Source: Candidatus Roseilinea sp. (GTDB lineage Bacteria; Chloroflexota; Anaerolineae; J036; Brachytrichaceae). Taken from it: a DNA stretch of 64,000 bases. A model generated the notes under the pieces. That model saw only the letters and a program-made list of their open reading frames with translations, was not told the origin of the DNA and did no database searches. The stretch is taken from positions 186,001 through 250,000 of the forward strand of contig BPHV01000002.1 of assembly GCA_026003755.1 (NCBI GenBank), read 5' to 3'. Shown piece by piece: positions 24,890 through 34,173 of the stretch. Numbering within the stretch: position 1 is the first letter of the stretch; each line of letters begins with the position of its first letter. The position numbers and the translations under genes were made by a program.

Positions 24890-26001
24890 AGCACGATCAG
24901 GTCATCCGCATGGATGAGCATCGGGGCATAGTTGTAGCCAAGGATCTTCTCGATTTGATCGGAACGCTTGCCGGCGATGCGGGAAGCGTCGCGCGCGCTG
25001 TAGCGCGTGATGCCGCGGGCGACCTCGCGCCCCTGCGCGTCGCGCACGGCGACGAACTCGCCGCGCTCGAACTCGCCCACGACTGTCTTCACGCCCACCG
25101 GCAGCAGGCTTTTGCCGCTCTTCAGGGCGCGCACCGCGCCGTCATCGGCCACGAAGGCGCCGCTGGTGCGCTCCGACAGGATCCAACGTTTGCGGCTCTC
25201 GATCTGCGTGACGACCGGCAAGAAGCGCGTGCCGACCGGCCGGCCGCCGATCGCATCCAAGATGACGTTCGGGCGCGCGCCCTGCGCGATGATCATGCTC
25301 GCCCCGGCGCGTGTCACCAACTCGGCGGCCTGAATCTTGGTGCTCATGCCGCCCACGCCCAGGCCGGTCTTGCTTCCGCCGGCCAGCGCGCGAATGCGGT
25401 CGTCAATCTCACGCACTTCGCCGATCAGCGTCGCGTGCTTGTCCTTGCGCGGATCGGCGGTGAATAGCCCATCTATATCGCTGAGGATCAGCAGCAGGTC
25501 GGCGTCCAGCACGTTCGCCACCAGCGCGGATAGGTTGTCGTTGTCGCCCACGCGGATTTCCTCGGTCGTGACGGCGTCGTTCTCGTTAATGATGGGCAGA
25601 ATGTCATGGTCGAGGATAGCCCGCAGCGTGTCGCGGGCGTTCAAATAGCGCCGCCGGTCGCTGAGGTCGGCGCGCGTGAGCAGCACCTGCGCGACGCGCA
25701 CATCGAACATGCCAAAGATTTGCTCCCATAGCGCCATCAGGTGCGTCTGGCCAACGGCGGCCAGCATCTGTTTCTCCGGCAGCGGCAGTCGGCCGTTGCG
25801 CTTCTCCTGCCCCAGCCGCTCGCGCCCGGCAGCCATCGCGCCGGATGACACCAGCGCCACGCGCACCCCCTGTTCGCGCGCGCACACAATCTGCTGGGCG
25901 ATCTCGAGCATGCGCCGGCGGTTAAGATGTGACGTGCCGGCGGTGAGCGTGCTGGTGCCGACTTTCACCACGAGCGTTTCGATGGCAGGCGTCGCGGTCA
26001 C
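24886..26001 (-). CDS. proB: Glutamate 5-kinase with C-terminal PUA domain
   Basis: 371 residues, first enzyme of proline synthesis (glutamate + ATP to glutamyl 5-phosphate). The kinase part shows VVKVGTSTLTAG, V-S-S-G-A-M-A-A-G, P-I-I-N-E-N-D-A-V, GDNDNLSALVA and the K-T-G-L-G-V-G-G-M-S-T-K loop. The PUA domain follows from about residue 275. The start is taken as GTG 26001 because a TATAAT hexamer (26014-26009) ends 7 nt upstream and the sequence V-T-A-T-P-A-I-E-T-L-V-V-K-V-G matches the family; the longer frame to 26073 would run through the promoter. No proA was seen. Confidence 0.92.
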   Translation of the reverse strand: MTATPAIETLVVKVGTSTLTAGTSHLNRRRMLEIAQQIVCAREQGVRVALVSSGAMAAGRERLGQEKRNGRLPLPEKQMLAAVGQTHLMALWEQIFGMFDVRVAQVLLTRADLSDRRRYLNARDTLRAILDHDILPIINENDAVTTEEIRVGDNDNLSALVANVLDADLLLILSDIDGLFTADPRKDKHATLIGEVREIDDRIRALAGGSKTGLGVGGMSTKIQAAELVTRAGASMIIAQGARPNVILDAIGGRPVGTRFLPVVTQIESRKRWILSERTSGAFVADDGAVRALKSGKSLLPVGVKTVVGEFERGEFVAVRDAQGREVARGITRYSARDASRIAGKRSDQIEKILGYNYAPMLIHADDLIVL

Positions 26002-26008
26002 GCGCGGG

Positions 26009-26014
26009 ATTATA
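26009..26014 (-). promoter_or_regulatory. -10 element of leaderless proB
   Basis: TATAAT on the minus strand ends 7 nt before GTG 26001, so the transcript probably begins with the GTG itself. No Shine-Dalgarno sequence is present. Confidence 0.6.
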
Positions 26015-26305
26015 GAATCGTGAGCAGGCGAACCCCCCTTTCGCAGCCTGCTGCGAGCTTGGGAGTGAAGCACCCGTTGATCTACCGAATCGAAGTCTGC
26101 GCCAAGCCTGGTTTCAGCGATGCGCGCCGTAGGCGGCGGTCGCTGCCGATGTTGAAACGCTCGGCATCGCCTTTATGCGGCGCTGCATCGCGCCATCTCG
26201 GCCGGTGCGCGCGGCGCACGATTGCAGCGAGGGCGGGTTGGCTGCGGCGCTCGCCGAGATGGCGTAGGCCGGCCAAAAAGGATAAGGCCATCCGTCGTTG
26301 CCGTG

Positions 26306-26311
26306 TATATT
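26306..26311 (+). promoter_or_regulatory. -10 element of leaderless pepF
   Basis: TATATT ends 7 nt before ATG 26319. This selects ATG 26319 over the in-frame ATG 26313 and TTG 26298, which lie in the promoter itself. Confidence 0.5.
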
Positions 26312-26318
26312 TATGCGC

Positions 26319-28166
26319 ATGGCAGCCGCTCATGACCTCGGCCCGCTCCCGCACTGGGATCTCTCGAACGTCTTTCCCGCACTCGAATCGGACGAGCTGA
26401 AAGCCGCGATCGCACGCTGCGATGACATGCTCGGCGAACTGGCAGGCTATCTCGACGCGCAGGGCATCGCGAAGGATGCGCCGCACGCCGACGATGACGC
26501 CATCCGCGCTGCGCTCGACGGCTATCTCGAACGCACGAACGACCTCGTCGCTTTGTATCGCACCATCAGCAGCTATATCCGCGCGTTCGTGACCACCGAT
26601 TCGTTCAACCAGATGGCGCGGCGCATGTTGAGCGAGATCGAGCCGATGGGCGTGCGGCTACGTCAGATAGATGTGCGCTTCAGCGGCTGGGTCGGCACCA
26701 TCGCCGATGCGCTGCCGCGCATCACGGCGCCACCTGGGCCGGCGCAGGCGCACGCTTTTTACCTGCGCGAGACGGCCGAGCAGAGCCGCTACCTGATGAG
26801 CGATGCCGAGGAGTCGCTGGCTGCCGAGTTGAGCCTGAGCGGCGCGAACGCCTGGAGCAAGCTGCAGGGCACGATCACGTCGCAGTTGACGGTGGACTTC
26901 GCACGGGACGGCAAGGTCGAGAAGCTGCCCATGCCGGCGCTGATCAACCTGATGCAGCATGATCCTGACCCCAACGTGCGCCGGCAGGCCTACGAGGCGG
27001 AGATCGCTGCCTGGGAGACGGTGAAGGAGCCGCTGGCCGCAGCGATGAACGGCGTGAAGGGCGCGACGATTACATTGGACAAGCGACGGGGGCGGCGCGA
27101 CCCCCTGCACGCCGCGCTCGATCATGCTCGGATTGACCGCGAGACGCTAGACGCGATGATGGGCGCGATGCAGGATGCCTTCCCCATGTTCCGCAAATAC
27201 CTGCGCGCGAAGGCCAAGCGGCTCGGCCACGCGGGCGGGCTGCCCTGGTGGGACTTGATGGCGCCTGTGGGCCGGCACGAGCGGACGTACACCTGGGACG
27301 AGGCGCGCGCGTTCATCCTGGAGCACTTCGCCGGCTTCAGCCCGCGGTTGGAGCGTTTAGCGCAGCGCGCGTTCGATTCCCGTTGGATTGACGCCGAACA
27401 GCGGCCAGGCAAGCGCGCCGGCGCGTTCTGCATGGGCGTGCCGCTGGTCAAGGAATCGCGCATCCTGTGCAACTACGATGGCTCGCTCGACCAGGTGTTC
27501 ACCATCGCGCACGAACTGGGCCACGCCTTCCACAACGAATGCATCTACGCTGCCGGCAAGACCGAGCTACAGTCCATCACGCCGATGACGCTGGCCGAGA
27601 CTGCCTCGATCCTGTGCGAGACCATCGTCACCGATGCCGCGCTGGCCGAAGCGCAGAGCGCCGATGAAGAACTGGCCATCCTCGAAACCGACCTGATCGG
27701 CAAGACGCAGGTGATCGTGGACATCACCTCGCGCTACCTGTTCGAGCTGGAAGTGTTCCGGCGACGTGCGAAGGCGGAGCTGTCCGCCGATGAGTTGTGC
27801 GAGCTGATGCTGCGCTACCAGAAGGAGACCTACGGCGACGGGCTGGACGAGCGCTATCTGCACAAGTTCATGTGGACGTGGAAGCCGCACTACTACTTTG
27901 CCGGCCTGTCGTTCTACAACTTCCCCTACGCCTTCGGCCTGCTGTTCGGGCTGGGGCTATACGCCATCTACAAGCAGCGCGGGGAGGCGTTTGTGCCAGA
28001 GTACGAAGCGTTGCTGGCCGGCACCGGCGAGGACACCCCCGCCAACCTCGCGGCGCGCTTCGGGATTGACCTCCGCGATCGCGCCTTCTGGAAGCGCAGC
28101 CTCGACCTCATCGGCGAGCGCATCGAACGCTACGTGAGCTTATCGGTCAAAAATCCTCCACGTTGA
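26319..28166 (+). CDS. pepF: Oligoendopeptidase F (M3 metallopeptidase)
   Basis: 615-residue cytoplasmic Zn peptidase. The HExxH motif is H398-E-L-G-H402 in FTIAHELGHAFHNEC, followed by the third ligand region P-M-T-L-A-E-T-A-S-I. The N-terminal domain has W-D-L-S-N-V-F-P, and the C-terminal part has H-Y-Y-F-A-G-L-S-F-Y-N-F-P-Y-A-F-G-L as in M3B enzymes. It degrades oligopeptides of roughly 7-17 residues. The start at ATG 26319 is set by the -10 element at 26306-26311. The 3' end overlaps the convergent membrane-protein gene by 20 bp. Confidence 0.92.
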   Translation: MAAAHDLGPLPHWDLSNVFPALESDELKAAIARCDDMLGELAGYLDAQGIAKDAPHADDDAIRAALDGYLERTNDLVALYRTISSYIRAFVTTDSFNQMARRMLSEIEPMGVRLRQIDVRFSGWVGTIADALPRITAPPGPAQAHAFYLRETAEQSRYLMSDAEESLAAELSLSGANAWSKLQGTITSQLTVDFARDGKVEKLPMPALINLMQHDPDPNVRRQAYEAEIAAWETVKEPLAAAMNGVKGATITLDKRRGRRDPLHAALDHARIDRETLDAMMGAMQDAFPMFRKYLRAKAKRLGHAGGLPWWDLMAPVGRHERTYTWDEARAFILEHFAGFSPRLERLAQRAFDSRWIDAEQRPGKRAGAFCMGVPLVKESRILCNYDGSLDQVFTIAHELGHAFHNECIYAAGKTELQSITPMTLAETASILCETIVTDAALAEAQSADEELAILETDLIGKTQVIVDITSRYLFELEVFRRRAKAELSADELCELMLRYQKETYGDGLDERYLHKFMWTWKPHYYFAGLSFYNFPYAFGLLFGLGLYAIYKQRGEAFVPEYEALLAGTGEDTPANLAARFGIDLRDRAFWKRSLDLIGERIERYVSLSVKNPPR

Positions 28167-28479
28167 TGATCCGGCGCTTGACGCGGTTCTCCACCGCGCC
28201 GCTGAGGAAGAACAGAATCAGCACGTCCACCCAACCGACGAAGACCAGCGCCCCAACGGGCAACAGGTTCTCCGGCGAGAGAAAGCCGGTGGAGATCAAG
28301 CTGGCGAAGAGTTGAAGGATGAAGGCAATCATCACGACGGCGATGACCGTCGAGCCGATCGCGTTGCCCAACAGCACGCGCCGCTTCAGCCAGAACGGCA
28401 AGGCGGCCAATGACCCCAGCGCCACCGGCAACAGCATGTAGACCAGCCCCCACCAGGCCAGATCGAGGATCATGTCCAT
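28147..28479 (-). CDS. Small membrane protein of unknown function
   Basis: 110 residues with three hydrophobic segments (roughly residues 5-30, 40-65 and 74-95) and a basic end, V-K-R-R-I-I-N-V-E-D-F. No family recognised. ATG 28479 is preferred to GTG 28494 because a GATAAT hexamer (28491-28486) ends 6 nt before it. The 3' end overlaps pepF by 20 bp in convergent orientation. The next gene on this strand upstream is far away, so it is probably a single-gene unit. Confidence 0.6.
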   Translation of the reverse strand: MDMILDLAWWGLVYMLLPVALGSLAALPFWLKRRVLLGNAIGSTVIAVVMIAFILQLFASLISTGFLSPENLLPVGALVFVGWVDVLILFFLSGAVENRVKRRIINVEDF

Positions 28480-28574
28480 GGCGTGATTATCCACCGGCCC
28501 CGCACATCGCTGGTATCGCCGCTACCGCCGCGACAACGCCGGCAATCACTTCGGCTGTTGGGTCAGTTGTGGGT

Positions 28575-30170
28575 TCAGACGACAAATTCCCCATCCACCA
28601 TCACGCGCTCCACCTTTACGTGGAGGATCTCCTCTGGCGCGATGGCCGTCAGGTCGTGAGAGAGCACGGTCAGGTCGGCCAGTTTGCCCGGCTCGATCGA
28701 GCCGAATTCGTGCTCGCCGTAGCCGGCGTAAGCCGCGCCCATGGTATAGCCGTAGATCGCCTCTTCAACCGTCAGGCGCTGATCGGCATACCAACCGCCT
28801 GTAGGCGTACCGTCTTTGCGCTGGCGTGTGACCGCCGCGTGGATGCCGGCCAGCGGATCGAACGTCTCGACCGGTGAATCGCTGCCCAGCGCTAATCGTG
28901 CGCCGCAGTTCAACAGAGCGCGAAAGGCATAGGCATAGCGCCCGCGCCAGCCCCAGTAGCGATCCACCATGAACATGTCCTGCGTAGCGTGAATCGGCTG
29001 CACCGAGGCGATCACGCCAAGCCGGCCGAAGCGCGCGACGTCGTCGGGGTGGAGCACCTGGGCGTGTTCGATGCGGTCGCGCAACGGACGGCAGATGGGG
29101 GACAGAGGGCGATCCCCCTGCCTCACCCGCTCATACGCATCCAGGACGGCGCGGTTGGCGCGGTCGCCAATGGCGTGCGTGGTGGCCGACAAGCCATGCG
29201 CATGCGCTTTCGTTACCAACTCGACGAGCTGCTCCGGGTCATACAAAGCGATGCCGTCGTTGTCCGGCTCGCCCTCGTAGGGTGCGATCATCCAGGCTGT
29301 GCGCGGGCCGAGCGCGCCATCGGCGAAGATTTTGATCCCACCGATGCGCAGCCAGGCGTCGCCGAAGCCGCTGCGCAGGCCGGCGGCGATGACCGCGTCG
29401 AGGTCTTCGGCCGGCAACTGCTTGCAGATGCGCAGCGTGCTGCGCCTCCGTTCGCGCAGGCGCTGGTAGGTGTTGAACGTGCCGATGCCGCCTGCGCCAT
29501 CCATGCAATGCACGCCGGTCAGTCCGGCCACGTTCATGGCGCGCATGGCCGCTAGCGTCGCCTCTTCCTCCTGCTGGGGCGTGGGCGGGGGGATCACTCG
29601 CGCGACCAACGCCATCGCGCTTTCGAGCAGCACGCCGCTGGGTTCGCCTTGCGCGTCGCGCACGATCTCGCCGCCGGCCGGGTCGGGCGTGTCGCGCGTG
29701 ACGCCCGCGAGATGCAGCGCCAACGAATTGGCCCACAGCGCATGCCCGCTCTTGGCGCGCAAGGCCACCGGATGCGCCTGGGTCGCTGCGTCGAGCTGCG
29801 ACGCCGTGGGGAACTGGTCGCCCCAGAGGGCTTGTTGCCAGCCCCAGCCTTGGATCCACTCGCCGGCCGGGGTATGCGCCGCGCGGTCGCGCACGCGGCG
29901 CACGGCTTCCTCAACGCTGGGCACCTCGTCCACATTCACGCGTTGCATGGCGAAGCCGGTGTGCTCCAGGTGCACGTGCGCGTCAATCAGCCCGGGCAGC
30001 ACGAACGCGCCATGCATGTTCAGCCGCTGCATATCCGGTAGCCGGATGGCCTCGATGTCTTCATCGCTGCCGACGGCGAGGATGCGGTTGCCGGCGATGG
30101 CGATGGCCGAAGCGCGCGGCTGGCGCGGGTTGACCGTATAGACGCGGGCGTTGGTAAGTAGGAGGTTCAT
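28575..30170 (-). CDS. Amidohydrolase family protein (YtcJ-like)
   Basis: 531-residue metal-dependent amidohydrolase. Metal site H-x-H is in LPGLIDAHVHLEHTG, further His residues in T-T-H-A-I-G-D-R-A-N and R-I-E-H-A-Q, and the late Asp in LGSDSPVETFDP. The C-terminal G-S-I-E-P-G-K-L-A-D-L-T-V-L is the usual beta-sandwich end. YtcJ-type proteins hydrolyse amides or exoenzymatic esters with unknown natural substrates. Start ATG 30170 has AGCGAGG directly upstream and gives the standard N-terminus L-L-L-T-N-A-R-V-Y-T. The frame beyond is antisense-like and not coding. Confidence 0.85.
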   Translation of the reverse strand: MNLLLTNARVYTVNPRQPRASAIAIAGNRILAVGSDEDIEAIRLPDMQRLNMHGAFVLPGLIDAHVHLEHTGFAMQRVNVDEVPSVEEAVRRVRDRAAHTPAGEWIQGWGWQQALWGDQFPTASQLDAATQAHPVALRAKSGHALWANSLALHLAGVTRDTPDPAGGEIVRDAQGEPSGVLLESAMALVARVIPPPTPQQEEEATLAAMRAMNVAGLTGVHCMDGAGGIGTFNTYQRLRERRRSTLRICKQLPAEDLDAVIAAGLRSGFGDAWLRIGGIKIFADGALGPRTAWMIAPYEGEPDNDGIALYDPEQLVELVTKAHAHGLSATTHAIGDRANRAVLDAYERVRQGDRPLSPICRPLRDRIEHAQVLHPDDVARFGRLGVIASVQPIHATQDMFMVDRYWGWRGRYAYAFRALLNCGARLALGSDSPVETFDPLAGIHAAVTRQRKDGTPTGGWYADQRLTVEEAIYGYTMGAAYAGYGEHEFGSIEPGKLADLTVLSHDLTAIAPEEILHVKVERVMVDGEFVV

Positions 30171-30202
30171 CCTCGCTGGCGGGACTCCCCAAAGGCGCTC
30201 TC

Positions 30203-31201
30203 TCAGCGCTTTCGGGATGGTCTGCTGGATAACCCACCCAGGATGCCGCGCACCCATGCGCCGGTTGAGCCGCCCAGCGACCGCGCGGCGCTTTTGGCAA
30301 ACGCTTCGAACCCGTCGCCGACAACCTTCTGGCGCTCGTGGGCCTCGCACTCGGCCTGGCGTTGGCGCTCGCGCTCCCGACGCTCCCGTTGCTTCGCTCG
30401 CATCGCCTCCTGCTTGGCCTGCGCACGTGCTAGCCGTTCAGCCTCCTTGGCGGCCCTGGCTTCAGCTTCCTTCTGCGCTTTGAGCGCAATGGCTTCGGCC
30501 GCAGCGCGCCCCACCTGCTTGGCCAACATCCTGTGGGCCGACTCTCGGTCCGGGGGCTTCTCGTAGTAACCGTAGACCGGCGAACTGGCGATGAGCTGCC
30601 GGCGCTGCTCTGGCGTGATTGGCCCCATCTGGCTGCGCGGCGGCACGATGGGCGCGCGTTCAACGACGCCGGGCATGCCCTTCTCGTCCAGGCAGGACAC
30701 TAGCGCCTCGCCCACGCCCAGCTCGGCGATGGCCTGCTCGATGTTGACCTTCGGATTGGGGCACAAGGTCGTGGCCGCTGCGCGCATGGCTTTCTGGTCG
30801 CGCGGGGTAAATGCGCGCAGGGCATGTTGCACGCGGCTGCCCATCCGGCTCAGGATGACGTCCGGGATGTCCATGGGGTTCTGCGTGACGAAGAACACGC
30901 CAACGCCCTTTGAGCGGATGATGCGCGCCACCTGCTCGACCTTGTCGAGCAGGGGCTTGGGCGCTTCGTCGAAGAAGCGCAGCTTGGGCGTGTCATAGCC
31001 TTCGGTCATCTCGGCGATGAGGTTCGGCTGGAAGGCGCTGGCCAGGCCGATGAGCTGGGGGACGATGGCGCCCTGGCGCACCATCGCGCCGGCACAGCAC
31101 TCCTTGTGCAAGATGGCCGGGATGCCCGGCCAGGTCTCCTCGATAATGAGGAAGCGCTGAGTCTGGTTGATGACCTCGGCCAGCGCGTCGGGGAGCAGGG
31201 C
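30203..31201 (-). pseudogene. HerA-like ATPase (DUF853 family), remnant
   Basis: The frame carries the C-terminal half of DUF853/HerA-type helicases: [36 protein letters not shown] and [12 protein letters not shown], then a long charged helix rich in R, E, K, Q and A. Upstream of residue A-L-L-P-D the frame has no recognisable sequence, and the Walker A region is missing. The Walker B region reads [15 protein letters not shown], whereas relatives have F-D-E-A-H-L-L-F-x-x-A-P-K; a short block seems deleted, possibly between repeated TTCGACGAAGC-like copies. Likely inactive. Confidence 0.65.
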
Positions 31202-31462
31202 GGCGCTTCTACCGGGGCGGATGATCTGGCCGATGCCGTGGCGGAGATGCCGGCGCAGCGGGCCAAGCCTCTTGCTCCTGCCCTTTTCACTCGCGTTGGG
31301 CGGGACGGTGGCCGTTAACGTGGGCCTCGTTGGAGGATTCATCCTTTGCTTCATCGGCGCGCGACGATTTCTGCGTTTCTTCACGTCTTCTGAGTTCATC
31401 GCCTCGTTGGTCGCCGGCGCAGTCGCGTTTGCCCCTGGGCGCACCGCTCACGTCTCTTGTAT

Positions 31463-31657
31463 ATGGCGCTCTGGTTCGCGAATCTGGATTCTAAGGGCTG
31501 CTCAACGACCTGGCCAGCTTAGCGATGCTGCGCCGCGCCGGGTGGGAGCGATCTTCGCATACTCTACGACGCGAACAATCCAGACCAGCGCCCTCTCTCC
31601 GTGCTGGTCGAGCGGCTGCGCGTGTTGCCGGCGGAAGCCGCCAATGCAGGCCGGTAA
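31463..31657 (+). pseudogene. Possible small broken gene
   Basis: From ATG 31463 one reads M-A-L-W-F-A-N-L-D-S-K-G, then another frame L-L-N-D-L-A-S-L-A-M-L-R-R-A-G-W-E, then back in the first frame D-L-R-I-L-Y-D-A-N-N-P-D-Q-R-P-L-S-V-L-V-E-R-L to a stop at 31655-31657. Taken together the pieces form one plausible ~65-residue protein with two compensating frameshifts. No family recognised; it could also be chance. Confidence 0.3.
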
Positions 31658-31672
31658 AATCATCAGCAGCGC

Positions 31673-32673
31673 ATGATAGGACACGACAGCTCCACTCCGC
31701 CCTTCCCTATGCTCCTGTCGGTGGTTTGCGTGCTGCGCAATCAAGCCGAACACCTGGAGGAACTCGTTTGCGAAGTCTCCAGCCAACTTGCGTCGCTTGT
31801 GACAGATTATGAGTTCATCGTCGTTGACAACGCCTCGGAAGATGACAGCATGAGGGTGCTCAAACGACTCACCAGCGAGTCGGGCTACCCCAATTTACAG
31901 GTGTATGCGCTGACCAAGGCGGTGGACGACTCCACGGCGTGCTGGGCAGGAATCGAGAACGCGCTGGGCGATTTTGTTGCCGACCATGCTTGAGCGCGCG
32001 GCTGACGGCGCCGATGTGGTCTTCGCGCGGAACCAACAAAAGCCACAGCAAGGCTTCGCCTACAGGATAGCGTCTTCCATTTTCAACCTGCTCTACCGAT
32101 TGTTCAACGGCGTGGACCTTTCCAAAGAAGCGCCAAGCTATCGGCTGCTCAGCAGGCGGGTGGTGAACTTCATCCTTCGACACCCTCAGCCGGTCATTAG
32201 TTACAGATACCTGCCTGCGACAAGCGGCTTCGCTCGCGTGAATCTCGAGTACAGCGCCGCCCCGCGCACCCCAATTCAACAAAAAGCTCAGCCAGAGCAT
32301 TGAACAAGGTATCCGTCTTATCTTCTCAACCACGCGTACGCCGATGCGCATGGTGACCTCGCTGTCACTCTTCGGCGCTGTCGCCAACCTGCTTTACTCC
32401 ATCTATGTGGTGCTGATCGGCATCTTCAAGCGCGATGTGGCCCCTGGTTGGATCAGCCTGTCGCTCCAGCAGTCTGGCATGTTCTTCCTTCTGTCTCTGG
32501 TATTGCTGGTGCTGGGCGAATACATCTTGAACATGGTCCGGCTGAACAACGAAGGCCCGCCCTACCACGTCAGTCAGGAATTGACCAGCGCGCGCCTCAC
32601 CCGTAAAGAGCGGCTCAACGTTGAGGAAGCAGAGCCCCAACCGTCGAACCGACTGCAAGATGCGCGCCTATGA
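31673..32673 (+). pseudogene. Family 2 glycosyltransferase with membrane anchor, broken
   Basis: Three frames in series make one GT2 protein of the GtrB/DPM1 type: 31673-31993 with M-L-L-S-V-V-C-V-L-R-N and Y-E-F-I-V-V-D-N-A-S-E-D-D-S; 31974-32303 with L-P-T-M-L-E-R-A-A-D-G-A-D-V-V-F-A-R; and 32344-32673 with two membrane helices. The first junction lacks the D-x-D sugar-binding segment expected after G-D-F-V-A, so a short deletion is likely. The second junction is cured by removing one A at 32273-32274. The function would be sugar transfer to a polyprenyl phosphate. Confidence 0.65.
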
Positions 32674-33086
32674 CAACTGTAGACGTTGTGATCATCGGCG
32701 GCGGCTTTTACGGGTGCGTCATCGCCGTTCACCTTGCCCAGAGAGGGGAATTCAAGCGCATCGTGCTTTTCGAGCGGGACGACCAGCTATTGGGCCGCGC
32801 CTCATACAACAACCAGGCGCGCATCCACGCCGGCTACCACTACCCGCGCAGCTTCACCACCGCCTTTCGCAGTCGCGTGAATCTTCCCCGCTTTGTGCGC
32901 GATTGGCCCGACGCGGTGCAGAGCGACTTTATCAAGCTTTACGCTATTGCCAGGCGCAACTCCAAGGTCACCGCGAAACAGTTCGAGCGATTCTGCGCTG
33001 AGATCGGCGCCAAGCTGCAGCCTGCCGAAGCCGCGCTCAAACGACTCTTCGATCCACACCTGGTAGAGGAAGTTTTGCTCAGTTGA
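32670..33086 (+). pseudogene. FAD-dependent oxidoreductase, N-terminal part, cut by an IS
   Basis: 138 residues beginning with the dinucleotide-binding motif V-V-I-I-G-G-G-F-Y-G-C and later the FAD-contacting Y-N-N-Q-A-R-I-H-A-G-Y-H-Y, as in glycine-oxidase-like or DAO-type enzymes. The ATG overlaps the stop of the GT2 gene (ATGA at 32670-32673), so the two were co-transcribed. The frame ends 13 bp inside the left repeat of the adjacent IS, and the remaining ~200 residues of the protein are not found beyond the IS, so the insertion was accompanied or followed by a deletion. Confidence 0.7.
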
Positions 33087-34013
33087 AAACCTCGGATAAT
33101 GCGAAGCGATGAATGCCAAAACCAAAGGTAGACAGCTGCGTGAGAGTCGGCATGTGAAAGTGGCGCGGATCATCTACGCCCAGGCGCAGGCGGCGTTCCC
33201 GCGCTACAGCCATCGGTTCAGCCCGAAGAAGTTCACCCTGCCGCAGTTGGCGACGTGCGTGCTGCTGAGCTTTTACTTTTTAAGATGAGCTACCGCGACT
33301 TTGAAGAGTTGCTGTTGATGAGCCAGGAACTCCGCGACGCCTTGGAGCTGACCGCCGTGCCGGACTACAGCACGCTCAACCGGATGTATCACCGCTTTCG
33401 AGTGGACAAGATGAACGAGGCGCTGCTGAGGGCACTGGATAACGGCGGTTTGGTTCAGGAAGACGCGATCACACTCGACTCGACCGGGTTTCGCCCGACG
33501 AATGCCAGCGCCTACTTTCAGACCCGCCGCGGCAAGCGGTTCAAACGCTGGTTGAAAGGCGCGTATGCCGTCGGTGTCAGCAGCCAGATGATCCTGGCCG
33601 TGGTGCATGGCGTCGGGCCGAGCAACGACGCGCCGCACTTGTCCACGCTCAAGCGGCGCGCAGGGCGGTATGGCAAACGTGAGAAAAGCGGTCATCCAGT
33701 TTGGGTGGCACTGGCCGACAGCGGCTTTGACAGTGCCGCCATCGGCCCACGTGACATCATCCCACCGATTCGGCGCGGTGGTAGTCTGAACGCCAGGCGC
33801 GGGCTGAGTTGGTGTCGCATGCGCGTCTGGACGGCTTGTTCGGTCAGCGTTGGAAGAACGAAACGGTCAACTCGGTCATCAAACGCAAATTTGGTGATGC
33901 GGTTCGCTCGGTGAAGCCGGCCTGCCAAAACCGTGAAAGCCGTGTCAAGTCTGTCGTTTACAACGCTCATCGCTGAGCATGTACTTGTGTCTGAAGGTTT
34001 TCAACTGAGCAAA
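33074..34013 (+). mobile_element. Degenerate DDE insertion sequence (IS4/IS5-like)
   Basis: A 19-bp perfect inverted repeat, TTTGCTCAGTTGAAAACCT, lies at 33074-33092 and, inverted, at 33995-34013. Between them is one broken DDE transposase gene. No clear target duplication is visible next to the repeats. The element splits an oxidoreductase gene. Confidence 0.75.
33109..33976 (+). pseudogene. IS4/IS5-like transposase, broken frame
   Basis: Pieces: 33109-~33285 (N-K-T-K-G start, L-P-Q-L-A-T-C-V-L-L-S-F), then a frame with M-S-Y-R-D-F-E-E-L-L, L-D-S-T-G-F-R-P-T-N-A-S (first D) and L-A-D-S-G-F-D-S-A (second D), then from ~33795 a third frame with R-W-K-N-E-T-V-N-S-V-I-K-R-K-F-G-D (E) to the stop at 33974-33976. 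The shifts near the T5 run at ~33282 and near 33795 are of the -1/+2 type, unlike the +1 pattern of other genes here, so this copy looks truly decayed. Confidence 0.7.
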
Positions 34014-34173
34014 TATCACTGCATAAGGTCGCAAAGAGGTGATTGGCCTGGACTCTCACCGTTTGGGTGGGCGACCCTTCCAACGAGGCGTTCTGTTTGG
34101 GCGACTGGTAACATTCCATCGTTTTTGATAGATCGTGGCCATCCCGTTTTACTCAAAACCGCCTGAGGCAACT

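Larger units (their letters stand above)
26002..26318. other. Intergenic region between divergent proB and pepF
   Basis: 317 bp holding only the two -10 elements (proB side 26009-26014, pepF side 26306-26311). An open frame spans part of it, but its product (Arg/Ala-rich) has no recognisable features and overlaps both genes, so no gene is called. Confidence 0.5.

Noticed and set aside
26020-26400. A 126-codon frame in the proB-pepF gap
   Set aside because: Overlaps the pepF start and both promoters; composition and lack of motifs suggest chance.
29075-29115. Possible heptanucleotide tract inside the amidohydrolase gene
   Set aside because: The G-rich stretch near 29095 codes for an unusual loop, but no 7-bp register could be held over more than two units.
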